From JAGXTF01 sp044224315 (GTDB lineage: Bacteria > Bacteroidota > Bacteroidia > NS11-12g > UBA955), in the NCBI GenBank assembly GCA_044224315.1, contig JBGAKR010000006.1, positions 186,001-250,000 of the forward strand: a stretch of 64,000 bases of DNA, written 5' to 3'. Position numbers and translations under genes: made by a program. How positions within the stretch are numbered: the first letter of the stretch is position 1; each line of letters starts with the position of its first letter. Positions 8,561-17,015 of this stretch are shown piece by piece. The notes below the pieces were generated by a model. That model did no database searches. It had not been told where the DNA came from and worked only from the letters and a program-made list of their open reading frames with translations.

Positions 8561-11500
8561 ATGCCTAAATCTATAATATTTTTATTTCTTTCATTTTCAG
8601 CCACTTGCTATGGGCAGGTGGCAAACAAACAAAGCTTAGCGGCCTCAAATACCATGCTTTTTTTAGAAAACAAAGGCCAAGTGCTGGACTTTGACAACCA
8701 ACCTAGGCCTGATATTTTGTATATGCTTAAGGGCGGTGGGGTGAATGTATTTGTGGGCAAAGGCGAGCTGCATTATCTATTTTCGCAGAAAAAACAAAAT
8801 CCTGAAGAGGCTAAAAAGCAAGGCTTTGGGGAAACCCTAGCAGATAAGCGGGAAGAATTGGATTTGTTGAAAGGCAATCACTTAGATACTACACCTATAG
8901 AAATTGAAACCTACCGACTGGATTTTGCCTTGGAAGGTATGAACCCTGCTGCAACCGTAGAAGCCCTGGAGCCAAATGCCTATTACGAAAACTATTACAA
9001 CATTCCCGGTCATTACCAGGATGGAATTTTGAATGTGCATAGCTTTGGCCGAATTGTAATGCATAATGTGTACCCCCATATTGACTGGGTGCTTTACACC
9101 AAAAACGGAAAACTGAAACATGAGTTTATACTGCATCCTGGTGCCGATTTTAAAGATATTAAATTGCGCATTCAAGGTGCCGAGGCTGTTGCAGTAAATG
9201 AGTTGGGAGAGTTGGAAATCAGTACCCCCTTGGGCAGCATCGTGGAGGATAAGCCTGAAATTTTAAGTGCATATAATATTACCGGTAGGTTTTTTGTTAT
9301 TAGCAATGCTTTTAAAGAACATATGGTAGAGTATCAATTAAATGGAATTCCAGAAGACTTTGGCTCTGATATTATTATTGATCCGGGTGTGGTTTGGAGT
9401 ACATTTTATGGGGGAAAAGGTGGTGAGGAAGGTACATGTATCGTTGAGACCATTAATGAATCCATTGTAGGTGCTGGATCAACCGAAGCTAGCAGTGGAC
9501 TTAGTATCAATGGTTATCAAAATGTAAACAAAGGAGGAATGGATATTTTGTTATTCAAACTAAATGCAATTGGTTATCCTGAATGGATTACATATTTCGG
9601 TGGTTCAAAGGACGAGGAAGCCTTTGCAATTGATGTTAATGATTCAGGGGATATCGTCGTTGTAGGAAGAACCCTTAGCGCTGGTCTGGGATTTCATTCT
9701 TCAGATACTATTTTCTACAATGGTACTGTAAGTGATGGGATAATTGTTTACTTCAACAATTCGGGTATAAGAAAATGGTGTGGATATTCCAATGAAATCG
9801 CAACTTCTGGTGCATATTTGCAGAGTTTTCAAGGTGTTGAGGATGGTATCTTCGGTTGCTATAATTCGAAGGGTGTCAAGCTTTATGGAAGTTATTTTGG
9901 TGGCTCCGGAGATGATAATATTATGACATTGGACAATTTTGATAAATATATTTATTTTTCAGGCATAACAAATTCTACGACTGGTATTTCATCAAATGGC
10001 TTTCAAAACAGCATGGCTGGAGTATATGATTCCTATATTGCCAAATTCGACACTTCTTTTTCTTTAATTTGGTCAACTTATTATGGAGGAACTGGTGTGG
10101 ATTTTGTTAAAAGCCTGGATATTAACTCAGGTGGGATATATGGCTGCGGTCGGACAGATGGTAATAATGGAATAGGCAAGGGCACTGTTTTTCAGTCTAA
10201 TTCAGCTGGCCAAAAAGATGCTTTTGTATTTAGATTATCACACGATTGTAAACTCATTTGGGGAACATATATAGGCACAACGGGTGATGAAGACCCCAGA
10301 TCAATAACAATCGACACTAAAAATCAGATATGGATTATAACATCGGTAAGTCCTTATCAAGGTTTAGGATATAATGGTTACTATTCGAAAATGACTGCTA
10401 ATTTTTCAACGAGGACATTGGTGTTTTTATTAGATACAACAGGAAATAGAATTTATAGTACATACTATTTTGGTTCTGTGGGTTACCCTAGCTCAGGAAA
10501 TTTGCTTTACCAATCTCAAGTGCTTTCTTCTGGAAAAAATGGATATGTTTATGAATGCTTGACTGCTATTGATACATTACCTAAAACTGTAAGATGTAAA
10601 ACCCAAAATAAATTTGGTGGATATGAGGATATGTTCATTATCAAATGGTCCCTCAACAATTTCTCAAAACCCTATTTAGCCAACAAAGGCAACATTTGCC
10701 AGAATACCAAATTGAACGCGGTGTATACCCAATACGGGGTTGGGCGTGGAAGCACAGCCAAAACTTTTCTTGAACTAAGTGATACCAGCGGAAAATTCAA
10801 TGCAAATACCACCACCATTTTTACCCGTAATGATACGCTAAGTCAGTACGACAGTGTTTTTTATACCATTCCTTACACGGTTAAGCCAGGTAAAAATTAC
10901 CGCATCAGAGCCCGCATGGTGTTCCCTCCAGATACCAGTGAGGCAAGTGAAGCATTTGAAATTCATGCCGGACCTACCGGACAAATTTTAACTCCGCTTA
11001 CCACCACCTTTTGCGAACGGGATAGCGTAAAACTGGAATTGGATACAATAGGCAAAAACAAGCTGCGTTGGTATAGGATTAATTCGCCAACTGCCAATGC
11101 CGCAGATACCAATCGTATTTTCTGGGCCAAATTAGGCGGCAAACACTTTGTACAACTTACCAATAGCTGGGGCTGTACCTACAATACCAATAGTTTCAAC
11201 TTTGTGGTAAATGCCAGGCCCTATGCAGGGTTTACACAAAACCAACTGGCCCAGTGTTCTAAAAATAACCAATTCAACTTTAGCGATTCCAGCAAGCCAG
11301 GTGCAAATGACAATATCATTAGCAGGGGCTGGAATTTTGCCGATGGCAATACCGGAAGTGGAATTAATACCAGCAACCAATATGCCACCTTTGGAACTTA
11401 CAGGGTAAAACTGGGTGTTGGAACTACCAAGGGATGTAAAGACACTGCAATAAAAATTATCCGTGTATATGCCTCACCCATTGCCAAAATTGCCACTCCC

Positions 11501-12451
11501 AAACTCAAGGCCTGTATTTTTAATAATCAATTTACGCTTACCGATAGTACAGATTTGGGTGAAGGTAGCATAGCCCAAAGGCAATGGTACGACAATGCGG
11601 TTTATTTCGACAGCCAAAAAATCCAATCCAAACAATTCACAATTACCGGAAATCATACAATAAAAATGCGTGTGAGCAGCGAAAATGGTTGTACAGATAG
11701 CAGCAGCATTGATATTAAAATATACAGCAGTCCGGTAGCTGTAATTACCTCCAGCAAAAGTGAATTTTGCCAGGGCGACAGCGCCAAACTCACCGTTACA
11801 GATGACCCCAACTGGACCTATCAATGGAAACGCAATAACAGCCCCTTAGCGACACGAACTACCAAACAGTGGCACACCAACCAGGATGGCAACTATACAG
11901 TACGTGTAACTACCCCGGAAGGCTGTGATACAGTATCCAACAGTCTGGTCATAACAGTGAACCCATTACCCAAACCCAACCTGGGTCCCGACCAAACCCT
12001 GCCAAATAATGGCGGCAGCACCTTGAATCCGGGTAGTTTCAGCAATTACTTCTGGAGCAAAGGCAACAACAATCCCACCCAATTGGTAGACAAAACCAAC
12101 CTGGATACCGGCAAAAACCTGATATGGGTAAAAGTAACCGATGCCAAAGGCTGCGAGTCCAGCGACAGTATCATTGTCACCCTGCTTGCACCCAATATTG
12201 GCATACTGAATCCAAATTTGGCCGGTATAAAAGTTTATCCTGTGCCCATGAAACAAACCTTGCATATTGAATTGCCAATTTCTGCCAATTCAAATGGCAT
12301 TTACACACTCAGTGATATGCAGGGCAGAATAGTGCTAAAAGGAATTTTGAAATCGCAGACAGCTGTGGATGTTGCTTCATTGGCAGCTGGGGTTTATTTG
12401 CTAGTGATTGAGTTGGATGGGGTGCGGTTTGGGGTGAGTGTGGAGAGGTGA
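8561..12451 (+). CDS. T9SS-exported surface protein with SBBP-like repeats and PKD/Ig-like domains
   Basis: Large secreted protein of 1296 residues. The ATG at 8561 is chosen over an upstream in-frame start (8486) because it begins the signal peptide (MPKSIIFLFLSFSATCYGQ). The N-terminal ~270 residues (FLENKGQVLDFDN..., HVNVYPHIDW-type motifs) match the domain commonly found ahead of SBBP repeats in Bacteroidota. Then come SBBP-like repeats (STFYGG, TYFGGSKDEE, YFGGSGDD, TYYGGTGVD), a PKD domain near residues 905-975 (GWNFADGNTG), further Ig-like modules, and a T9SS type A tail (VYPVPMKQTLHIELP ... GVYLLVIELDG). It is predicted to be cell-surface attached or released. It lies between two oppositely oriented Rhs modules, and a link to them is unknown. 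Confidence 0.88.
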   Translation: MPKSIIFLFLSFSATCYGQVANKQSLAASNTMLFLENKGQVLDFDNQPRPDILYMLKGGGVNVFVGKGELHYLFSQKKQNPEEAKKQGFGETLADKREELDLLKGNHLDTTPIEIETYRLDFALEGMNPAATVEALEPNAYYENYYNIPGHYQDGILNVHSFGRIVMHNVYPHIDWVLYTKNGKLKHEFILHPGADFKDIKLRIQGAEAVAVNELGELEISTPLGSIVEDKPEILSAYNITGRFFVISNAFKEHMVEYQLNGIPEDFGSDIIIDPGVVWSTFYGGKGGEEGTCIVETINESIVGAGSTEASSGLSINGYQNVNKGGMDILLFKLNAIGYPEWITYFGGSKDEEAFAIDVNDSGDIVVVGRTLSAGLGFHSSDTIFYNGTVSDGIIVYFNNSGIRKWCGYSNEIATSGAYLQSFQGVEDGIFGCYNSKGVKLYGSYFGGSGDDNIMTLDNFDKYIYFSGITNSTTGISSNGFQNSMAGVYDSYIAKFDTSFSLIWSTYYGGTGVDFVKSLDINSGGIYGCGRTDGNNGIGKGTVFQSNSAGQKDAFVFRLSHDCKLIWGTYIGTTGDEDPRSITIDTKNQIWIITSVSPYQGLGYNGYYSKMTANFSTRTLVFLLDTTGNRIYSTYYFGSVGYPSSGNLLYQSQVLSSGKNGYVYECLTAIDTLPKTVRCKTQNKFGGYEDMFIIKWSLNNFSKPYLANKGNICQNTKLNAVYTQYGVGRGSTAKTFLELSDTSGKFNANTTTIFTRNDTLSQYDSVFYTIPYTVKPGKNYRIRARMVFPPDTSEASEAFEIHAGPTGQILTPLTTTFCERDSVKLELDTIGKNKLRWYRINSPTANAADTNRIFWAKLGGKHFVQLTNSWGCTYNTNSFNFVVNARPYAGFTQNQLAQCSKNNQFNFSDSSKPGANDNIISRGWNFADGNTGSGINTSNQYATFGTYRVKLGVGTTKGCKDTAIKIIRVYASPIAKIATPKLKACIFNNQFTLTDSTDLGEGSIAQRQWYDNAVYFDSQKIQSKQFTITGNHTIKMRVSSENGCTDSSSIDIKIYSSPVAVITSSKSEFCQGDSAKLTVTDDPNWTYQWKRNNSPLATRTTKQWHTNQDGNYTVRVTTPEGCDTVSNSLVITVNPLPKPNLGPDQTLPNNGGSTLNPGSFSNYFWSKGNNNPTQLVDKTNLDTGKNLIWVKVTDAKGCESSDSIIVTLLAPNIGILNPNLAGIKVYPVPMKQTLHIELPISANSNGIYTLSDMQGRIVLKGILKSQTAVDVASLAAGVYLLVIELDGVRFGVSVER

Positions 12452-12537
12452 TTTAGGTTCACATTTTTTCAAACGTAATCAATTTAAGCATATTAATCCA
12501 TTTTCGTACTGAAATAAGTCAGTAATTAAGAATCAAT

Positions 12538-12584
12538 TATGATAAAATCAAACTTCGATTAGCAAAAAGCGTTTGGCCTGCTGT
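12538..12584. repeat. GCGGTTGGTCT repeat, decayed copy 3
   Basis: Shares TATGATAAAATCA, the TTCGAT stretch and AAAGCGTTTGGCCTGC with 5708-5752, in the same orientation and with scattered differences. With that copy it brackets about 6.8 kb containing the left Rhs module and the T9SS gene. Confidence 0.55.
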
Positions 12585-12666
12585 ACTGCTTAGCTCATTA
12601 ACATAACAAATCCTAGAGTGCTGATTGGGATTTTTAAAATTTATCTATCAAATGAATAAATATATC

Positions 12667-13719
12667 CTATAGTTTCAATCTCATTTTCGAAAATGTTATT
12701 ATATTAATATTTTTTTCATGTTTTAATAAATAAAAATAATCCTTAAAATATACTAATGATACGACATTCAATTTGTTTAAGGAATCTATTTCTTGCTTAT
12801 TAACTCCAATTTTCAAATTATTACTCTCCAAAAATAACTCCAAATTGTTTTCACCAATTCGATAAAACAAAACCCCCAATTTAACAATTTCTACTAAAGA
12901 ATAAGTTGTAGAGTCAATATTGAGTTTAAAATCCAATTCACTGATAATCTCAGAACCTTCTTTTATTTTAATCACATATTTCTGATTATCTGTTTTTAGC
13001 GAACAATATATTATTGACTTTAAATCTTCAGAATGCACAGGATTGATTATTATCAAACTGTCAGAAGTATTTCTATCTACAATCCAATGGTGGCCGTCAA
13101 AACAAAGAAATGACCTATTATCATTACGAACAAAATAAACGATATCGTTATTCGATTCAATATAATCACCGTGAACAAATTTTAATTCATTTGACGATAT
13201 ATCATTAAATGTATCCGCTTCTATTCTCAACATTTTATTTATTTGGCTTATATAACAAAATAAATTTGTTGAAATATTTACAAATTTACACATTTTTGGA
13301 GACACTTCAGTTGGTAAATTAAATTTATTCAGCCGACTTGTATTTTCATCCCAAATTAACCATAAAAACTGGGTACTGTTTTTTCTACTATGCACAGGAA
13401 TCATTACATGATTATGGCTAGTAGTGAAATTCACTCCAAGTCTTGGGTCAAAAATAAAACTATCTGGAATATTCAAAAAATTTAACGCTGACCCATTTAA
13501 GTAACAAATGCACCATTTATTTTTTCTTTCATTGAAAACTGAAAAATATAAATTATTCGTAGTGGACATTAAAGTCGAATAGTTAGAAAATGAGTATTGT
13601 TTTGGCAGAATAATCTTCTCCTCATTTAATAGAATGGGACTTGATTTTAAATCTAATACAAAAAAAATATAGGAAAGAACAATGAAGATAGTATATTTAT
13701 GTAACTTAGTATTTGTCAT
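12667..13719 (-). CDS. Putative immunity protein for the right-hand Rhs tip
   Basis: A 350-residue protein starting MTNTKLHKYTIFIVLSYIFF, a signal peptide or anchor, followed by an AT-rich beta-strand-rich body with repeated hydrophobic strands (FLWLIWDE, LVYFKDYFYLL) that may form a propeller. Its ATG overlaps the TGA of the Rhs tip gene by four bases (ATGA at 13716-13719), the classic sign of translational coupling. From this position it is the likely immunity partner of the toxin tip at 13716-14870. The family is not recognised, and it is unusually long for an immunity protein. Confidence 0.65.
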   Translation of the reverse strand: MTNTKLHKYTIFIVLSYIFFVLDLKSSPILLNEEKIILPKQYSFSNYSTLMSTTNNLYFSVFNERKNKWCICYLNGSALNFLNIPDSFIFDPRLGVNFTTSHNHVMIPVHSRKNSTQFLWLIWDENTSRLNKFNLPTEVSPKMCKFVNISTNLFCYISQINKMLRIEADTFNDISSNELKFVHGDYIESNNDIVYFVRNDNRSFLCFDGHHWIVDRNTSDSLIIINPVHSEDLKSIIYCSLKTDNQKYVIKIKEGSEIISELDFKLNIDSTTYSLVEIVKLGVLFYRIGENNLELFLESNNLKIGVNKQEIDSLNKLNVVSLVYFKDYFYLLKHEKNINIITFSKMRLKL

Positions 13720-14870
13720 GGTTCAATAATTTCTCCTGTTGAATCGCGAGTAATTTTAGTTGGCGTTATTTTAACTTCCTTTTTTGTTATTAATTTCTGG
13801 TCTATAGTAGCTGTAATATTAACACCTGTCGGGTTCTTGGCGTCTCCAATATCGACGGAGCCCGCTGTCCAGTCAGGATCAACTACCGGAAGAAGGAAAA
13901 CTTCATATCCTTTTTCGATGAATTTTTTTTGTAAAGATATAATTGTTTCAGATGTTATATCCTTTGCCGTTATTGTTATAATTTTGAGAACTTTTGAATC
14001 TACAATTAATTGCGTTGTAGTTTTCGTATAATTCCAGGTAAAAGTTTCATCTTTGCTTTCGTCTAACCTATTTGTATTATATTCTGCATTAACATCACTG
14101 TACATAAACATTTCAAACATTTCAGAAATTTTTAACTTTGCTTGGCCTTCAATAATAGTTTTTGAATTCGTTCCTTTCAGGGCTAATATATTTTTTATTA
14201 TTTCAGCATTATTTTTGTTAAACTGATCATCCAAGTCATTAACTAATTGTTCATTAGTTATAACACCTTCAGGGCGTCTATAATCTAATGTTGCCATTCT
14301 TCCCTCACGTGCTGGTGGATATATCCAGTCAATTTTCTCAGGTACTACTTTTCTCCCTGAGCCGGCAAAACCATCACCACAGGGATCCCAACTACCATCT
14401 TCGGCAGGTTTACATGCAATCCCCCAAACTACTACTCCTGTGAAATGTGTTTGCTTATCAGAGACTATGCTAATTTTGGGAGAGCCATCTTGATTTATTG
14501 CAATATAAAAAGTTTTTTCAAGCCCTTCCAAATCAATTGCTTGAATTGTGCAGTTTTCAGCGAAAACGTAATCACTATTCCAAGGATAATCTTTAAACAA
14601 AGGATCCACACTCAAAAACCGACCCAGCCTTGCATCATGCACGCGGTATTCAAAGCTATAATACTCTCCCAATTCCCCATCCTTCTCCTGGTTGTTAAAT
14701 CCATAGCGATAAGCAGTATACGAATAATACCTACCCGCCTTACTGCCGCCGGTTTTGGTATAATTCTCTCCACTCCCTAAGGCTTGCCCGAACCTGCCAT
14801 ATAAGCAGGGGCGGGGATAGTATTTATTAAGCCGGCTTTGTGCACTATAACTGAGAGTGCTAAATTTCAT
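13716..14870 (-). CDS. Truncated Rhs core with unknown C-terminal toxin tip
   Basis: 384-residue Rhs fragment. The N-terminus (MKFSTLSYSAQSRLNKYYP) has almost no core before the YYPFG motif, which is itself interrupted by a 36-base repeat insertion encoding RPCLYGRFGQAL in place of F. Downstream the core is nearly identical to the left module (GSGENYTKTGG, YRYGFNNQEKDGELGEYY, RLGRFLSVDPLF). The tip after DLEGLE (about residue 118) is not recognised: KTFYIAINQDG, a Cys/Gly-rich patch (ACKPAEDGSWDPCGDG), a long helical part and a C-terminal alpha/beta part (KIITITAKDIT, GYEVFLLPVV). It overlaps its immunity gene by ATGA. Lacking nearly the whole Rhs shell, it looks like a stored or decayed tip. 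Confidence 0.78.
   Translation of the reverse strand: MKFSTLSYSAQSRLNKYYPRPCLYGRFGQALGSGENYTKTGGSKAGRYYSYTAYRYGFNNQEKDGELGEYYSFEYRVHDARLGRFLSVDPLFKDYPWNSDYVFAENCTIQAIDLEGLEKTFYIAINQDGSPKISIVSDKQTHFTGVVVWGIACKPAEDGSWDPCGDGFAGSGRKVVPEKIDWIYPPAREGRMATLDYRRPEGVITNEQLVNDLDDQFNKNNAEIIKNILALKGTNSKTIIEGQAKLKISEMFEMFMYSDVNAEYNTNRLDESKDETFTWNYTKTTTQLIVDSKVLKIITITAKDITSETIISLQKKFIEKGYEVFLLPVVDPDWTAGSVDIGDAKNPTGVNITATIDQKLITKKEVKITPTKITRDSTGEIIEP
14594..14784. repeat. Rhs core inverted repeat, right arm
   Basis: About 190 bases that match 6911-7101 on the opposite strand, with around 20 scattered substitutions by eye. The match covers the conserved Rhs core from GSGENYTK to VDPLFK and ends where the toxin tips diverge. 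The left arm is inside the Rhs gene at 6509-7876. Confidence 0.8.
14778..14813. repeat. GC-rich short repeat inserted in frame in the Rhs core
   Basis: 36 bases replace the single TTC codon of YYPFG (net +33, frame kept). The minus-strand text runs CGCCCCTGC...CAGGTTCGGGCAAGCC. The same CCCCGCCCC...CAGGTTCGGGCAAGC pattern occurs intergenically at 42385-42411, and weaker relatives occur near 4988, 16896 and 52086. It is therefore a dispersed element that has landed in a coding sequence. Confidence 0.6.
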
Positions 14871-15071
14871 TTGGGTAGTAGTTTATATTCAAATATACCT
14901 ATTTTTCTCTTATAATTCTAGGCAATCGGTTAAAGCCAATCCAGCAATCTTCAAAGCAACCATTCCACCTCAGCCACACTTTACCGAGTGGGCGGACACC
15001 AATCCACTAATCCAACAATCCACCCATTCAATAACTTTTTGAATCGTTTCGTATAGAATTCGTCAAAATGC

Positions 15072-15344
15072 TTGTATCTCAGCAACGATGCTGTAGATGG
15101 CAAAAACGTAATGGGCGGTGGCTTTGGCGACGGCTTTGTAGAAGATGGCAGCGGTTCTTTGCCAGCTGATCCTTTTCAAGCGCCTGGCTTAAACGGTCCG
15201 GATGATCCAATCGGAGCTGGCATGGGCCCCGTAGGTGGCGATCCCAATATGCCTCCTCCAGTAGGTCCTTACAGCAACGGTCCTATGGATCCTACCGATC
15301 CTCACAACGATCCTCATTTGAATCCTCCTCACGGTCCGATTTAA
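15072..15344 (+). CDS. Small Gly/Pro/Asp-rich ORF with its own terminator
   Basis: Not recognised. The frame from a TTG at 15072 gives 90 residues; an ATG at 15111 would give 77, starting MGGGFGDGFVEDGSG. It is low complexity, dominated by G, P, D and N (DPFQAPGLNGPDDP, PMDPTDPHNDPHLNPP), with no lysine after the first residues and no signal peptide. The stop is followed 28 bases later by a good rho-independent terminator, which suggests a transcript really ends here. It could be a short exported or structural peptide, or the 3' end of a larger deleted gene, since the frame opens only at 15057. Confidence 0.4.
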   Translation: MYLSNDAVDGKNVMGGGFGDGFVEDGSGSLPADPFQAPGLNGPDDPIGAGMGPVGGDPNMPPPVGPYSNGPMDPTDPHNDPHLNPPHGPI

Positions 15345-15372
15345 TCCTAATTCAAACCCTAATTTACCCCAG

Positions 15373-15403
15373 ACCCGGTGCATTTTGTATCGGGTTTTTT
15401 TTT
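15373..15403 (+). terminator. Rho-independent terminator
   Basis: ACCCGGTGC (15373-15381) pairs with GTATCGGGT (15387-15395), nine pairs with two G-U, loop ATTTT, followed by a T run to 15403. It ends the transcript carrying the small Gly/Pro-rich ORF. Confidence 0.8.
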
Positions 15404-15406
15404 AAA

Positions 15407-15444
15407 GGGAATGGGGAATAGGGAATGGGGAATAGCGGAGGCGA
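15407..15444. repeat. GGGAATA heptad block interrupted by the IS element
   Basis: GGGAATG/GGGAATA units followed by GCGGAGGCGA. The same ending (GCGGAGGCGAC) follows heptads at 52021 and the hairpin copies at 17016 and 49951. The IS3 end starts at 15445, so the IS interrupts this compound repeat. Confidence 0.7.
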
Positions 15445-15612
15445 TGTTGATGCCTGAATAACGTTGACCGTTTTGCCTCTCGTCTCCTTGTAGACTTTTG
15501 CAGAGAATACATCTTGATTCGGAGGCTTTGTTTGCTCAATTAAATGGGGCTAAATGCCCCTTTTAATTGAATTTTGCGTCAAATGACTCTGTCATCCTCG
15601 GCTTTGTTTGCC

Positions 15613-16359
15613 TTACAAATGTAATTGTTCAATTTCAATCTCCAAAGGGGTTCTATATTTGAGAAATTTGTGTGGTTTTTCATTGTTGTAAAGGGTCACT
15701 GCCCGGTCAACATTTTTCACTAGTTGCGCATAAGAGGTAGTTTTCCAATGTTTTAAGTAATTGTTTTTGATAACGCCGTTGATTCTTTCTGCAACTCCAT
15801 TGTCTTGCGGATACTCGCACATGCTATTTCTGAACTTGTATTTCTCAGTCAGGGCAAGGAAATCCTTGTCATAGTATTGACCTCCACCATCTGAGTGAAA
15901 GATGATGTTTTCTGGTAGTGTTTTTCTATACTTGATAGCCATTTGCAGCGCTGGCAATGTGGTGCTTTCTGTGGTAAGGCGGTCTGATACACTATAGCCG
16001 ACTATATACCTGGAATATGCGTCCAGAATAAATGTGATGTAATAAAACCGGATTAATTCATAATACGTGATATCGCTTACAAAGGCCTGGTTAATACTAC
16101 TGAGTTTTGCGCTAGCCAGCAAATTATCGAATCGTATAACGCCGTTGCTATAAGTTGTTCTGCGATAATTGACCGGCTTTGAAGTTAAAAAGCCCCAGTC
16201 TCTGCAAAGTGCCTCAAACTTATCTCGTCCAATACTTTGTGGTTTAATTTTGTAATACATGGCCCGGCTGTTCATTGTTGCGTGATCTTTGCGAATCTGC
16301 CTTACGATGTCAATGAGATAGGTGTTTTCTTCCTCCATTTTTAAACGTCGGTTAAGCAA
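15613..16359 (-). CDS. IS3-family transposase OrfB (DDE integrase core)
   Basis: Catalytic part of the transposase. The rve/DDE domain shows SDITYY (first Asp), HSDGGGQYY (second Asp) and NGVAERINGVIK (Glu), with an HTH_21-like N-terminal part (YYKIKPQSIGRDKFEAL). The open frame extends upstream of the listed start without a stop to 16467 and encodes a typical OrfB N-terminus (HREQLKCSLNTFYK). The protein is therefore probably made as an OrfAB fusion by -1 frameshifting at an A10 run rather than from the internal start. Confidence 0.9.
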   Translation of the reverse strand: MLNRRLKMEEENTYLIDIVRQIRKDHATMNSRAMYYKIKPQSIGRDKFEALCRDWGFLTSKPVNYRRTTYSNGVIRFDNLLASAKLSSINQAFVSDITYYELIRFYYITFILDAYSRYIVGYSVSDRLTTESTTLPALQMAIKYRKTLPENIIFHSDGGGQYYDKDFLALTEKYKFRNSMCEYPQDNGVAERINGVIKNNYLKHWKTTSYAQLVKNVDRAVTLYNNEKPHKFLKYRTPLEIEIEQLHL

Positions 16360-16418
16360 TTGATGTAGTGCCTGTTTGCTTGTTGAAATTGCTTTGTAAA
16401 ATGTGTTCAGGCTACATT

Positions 16419-16832
16419 TTAGCTGTTCTCTGTGTTGCCAGAAATAGATGGTGGTTTGCTCTCGAATTTTTTTTTTATATCCACACCATAAACCTCCTCG
16501 GCTAAATCAATCATTTTGGCCTGGAAGTCAATGGTCAATTGTTTTTGTCCCACAATCCTCTCCAGTTCTGCAATTTTAGCCTTCAGGTCCAGCAGTTGTT
16601 TGGTGTCGCTTTCCATTTCTACTATCAAACGTACGCTTTTTTTATAAGATTTACCATACTTCTCAAGCCAACGGTACACATTAGCTTGGCGCACCTGATA
16701 GGCCTTGCTGACCTCTAATACCGTCGTTTGTTTTAGTTCAATCTCCCTGACTTTTTTTCGTTTAAAGTCTGTACTGAAAATCCTTTTTCTGCGTTCTGCA
16801 GAGCTTAATTCAAATTGTTCTCGGGTTGCCAT
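16419..16832 (-). CDS. IS3-family transposase OrfA (HTH_Tnp_1)
   Basis: 137-residue DNA-binding subunit: a helix-turn-helix (FKRKKVREIELKQTT-VLEVSKAYQVRQANVYRW) and a C-terminal leucine-zipper-like coiled coil (KQLLDLKAKIAELERIVG) used for multimerisation. Near its 3' end it crosses ten consecutive A residues (minus strand, 16467-16476), the probable slippery site from which the ribosome shifts -1 into orfB. Unshifted, it ends 26 codons or fewer past that run. Confidence 0.9.
   Translation of the reverse strand: MATREQFELSSAERRKRIFSTDFKRKKVREIELKQTTVLEVSKAYQVRQANVYRWLEKYGKSYKKSVRLIVEMESDTKQLLDLKAKIAELERIVGQKQLTIDFQAKMIDLAEEVYGVDIKKKFESKPPSISGNTENS
16467..16476 (-). promoter_or_regulatory. 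A10 slippery site for -1 frameshift in the IS3 element
   Basis: Ten A residues on the minus strand inside orfA (GAT ATA AAA AAA AAA). A -1 slip leads into an unbroken frame ATT CGA GAG CAA ... continuous with orfB. This is the standard IS3 mechanism for making OrfAB. Confidence 0.75.
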
Positions 16833-16991
16833 ATGTTTTTGTTTTTAAAGTTGGTTTTGTCCTTAAAAACGGTCAACATATTTCAGGCACCGACAGGCTT
16901 GCCTTTACCCGAATGGCATTGCCGGGCGGGCGACTGCTTCTGAGGCGGGGGAGGCGAATACATTACAGGGAATAGGGAATAGGGAATGGGG

Positions 16992-17015
16992 CCCGCCCAT
17001 TGAAAATGTGGCGGG
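16992..17015. repeat. CCGCC-ATTGAAAATG-GGCGG hairpin repeat, copy 1
   Basis: CCCGCC (16992-16997) pairs with GGCGGG (17010-17015) around a CATTGAAAATGT loop. Near-identical copies are at 42456-42479 and 49927-49950. It is flanked by GGGAATA units on the left and AGCGGAGGCGAC on the right. Confidence 0.75.

Larger units (their letters stand above)
15445..16895 (-). mobile_element. IS3-family insertion sequence, apparently complete
   Basis: 1451 bp carrying orfA (16419-16832) and orfB (15613-16359). The ends are imperfect 30-bp inverted repeats, 15445-15474 and 16866-16895, starting TGT and ending ACA, with 25 of 30 matching positions and two solid blocks (TGCCTGAA and TTGACCGTTTT). No clear 3-4 bp target duplication is present (left flank GCGA, right flank GGCT). 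Both ends and both frames look intact, so it may still be active. Confidence 0.87.

Noticed and set aside
12452..12475. GTGATTTAGGTTCACATTTTTT as a terminator of the T9SS gene
   Set aside because: Only a four-pair stem; too weak to call.
6509..14870. Reading the two Rhs modules as complete Rhs genes
   Set aside because: Both lack the N-terminal signal and YD-repeat shell. The right one begins almost at the YYPFG motif.
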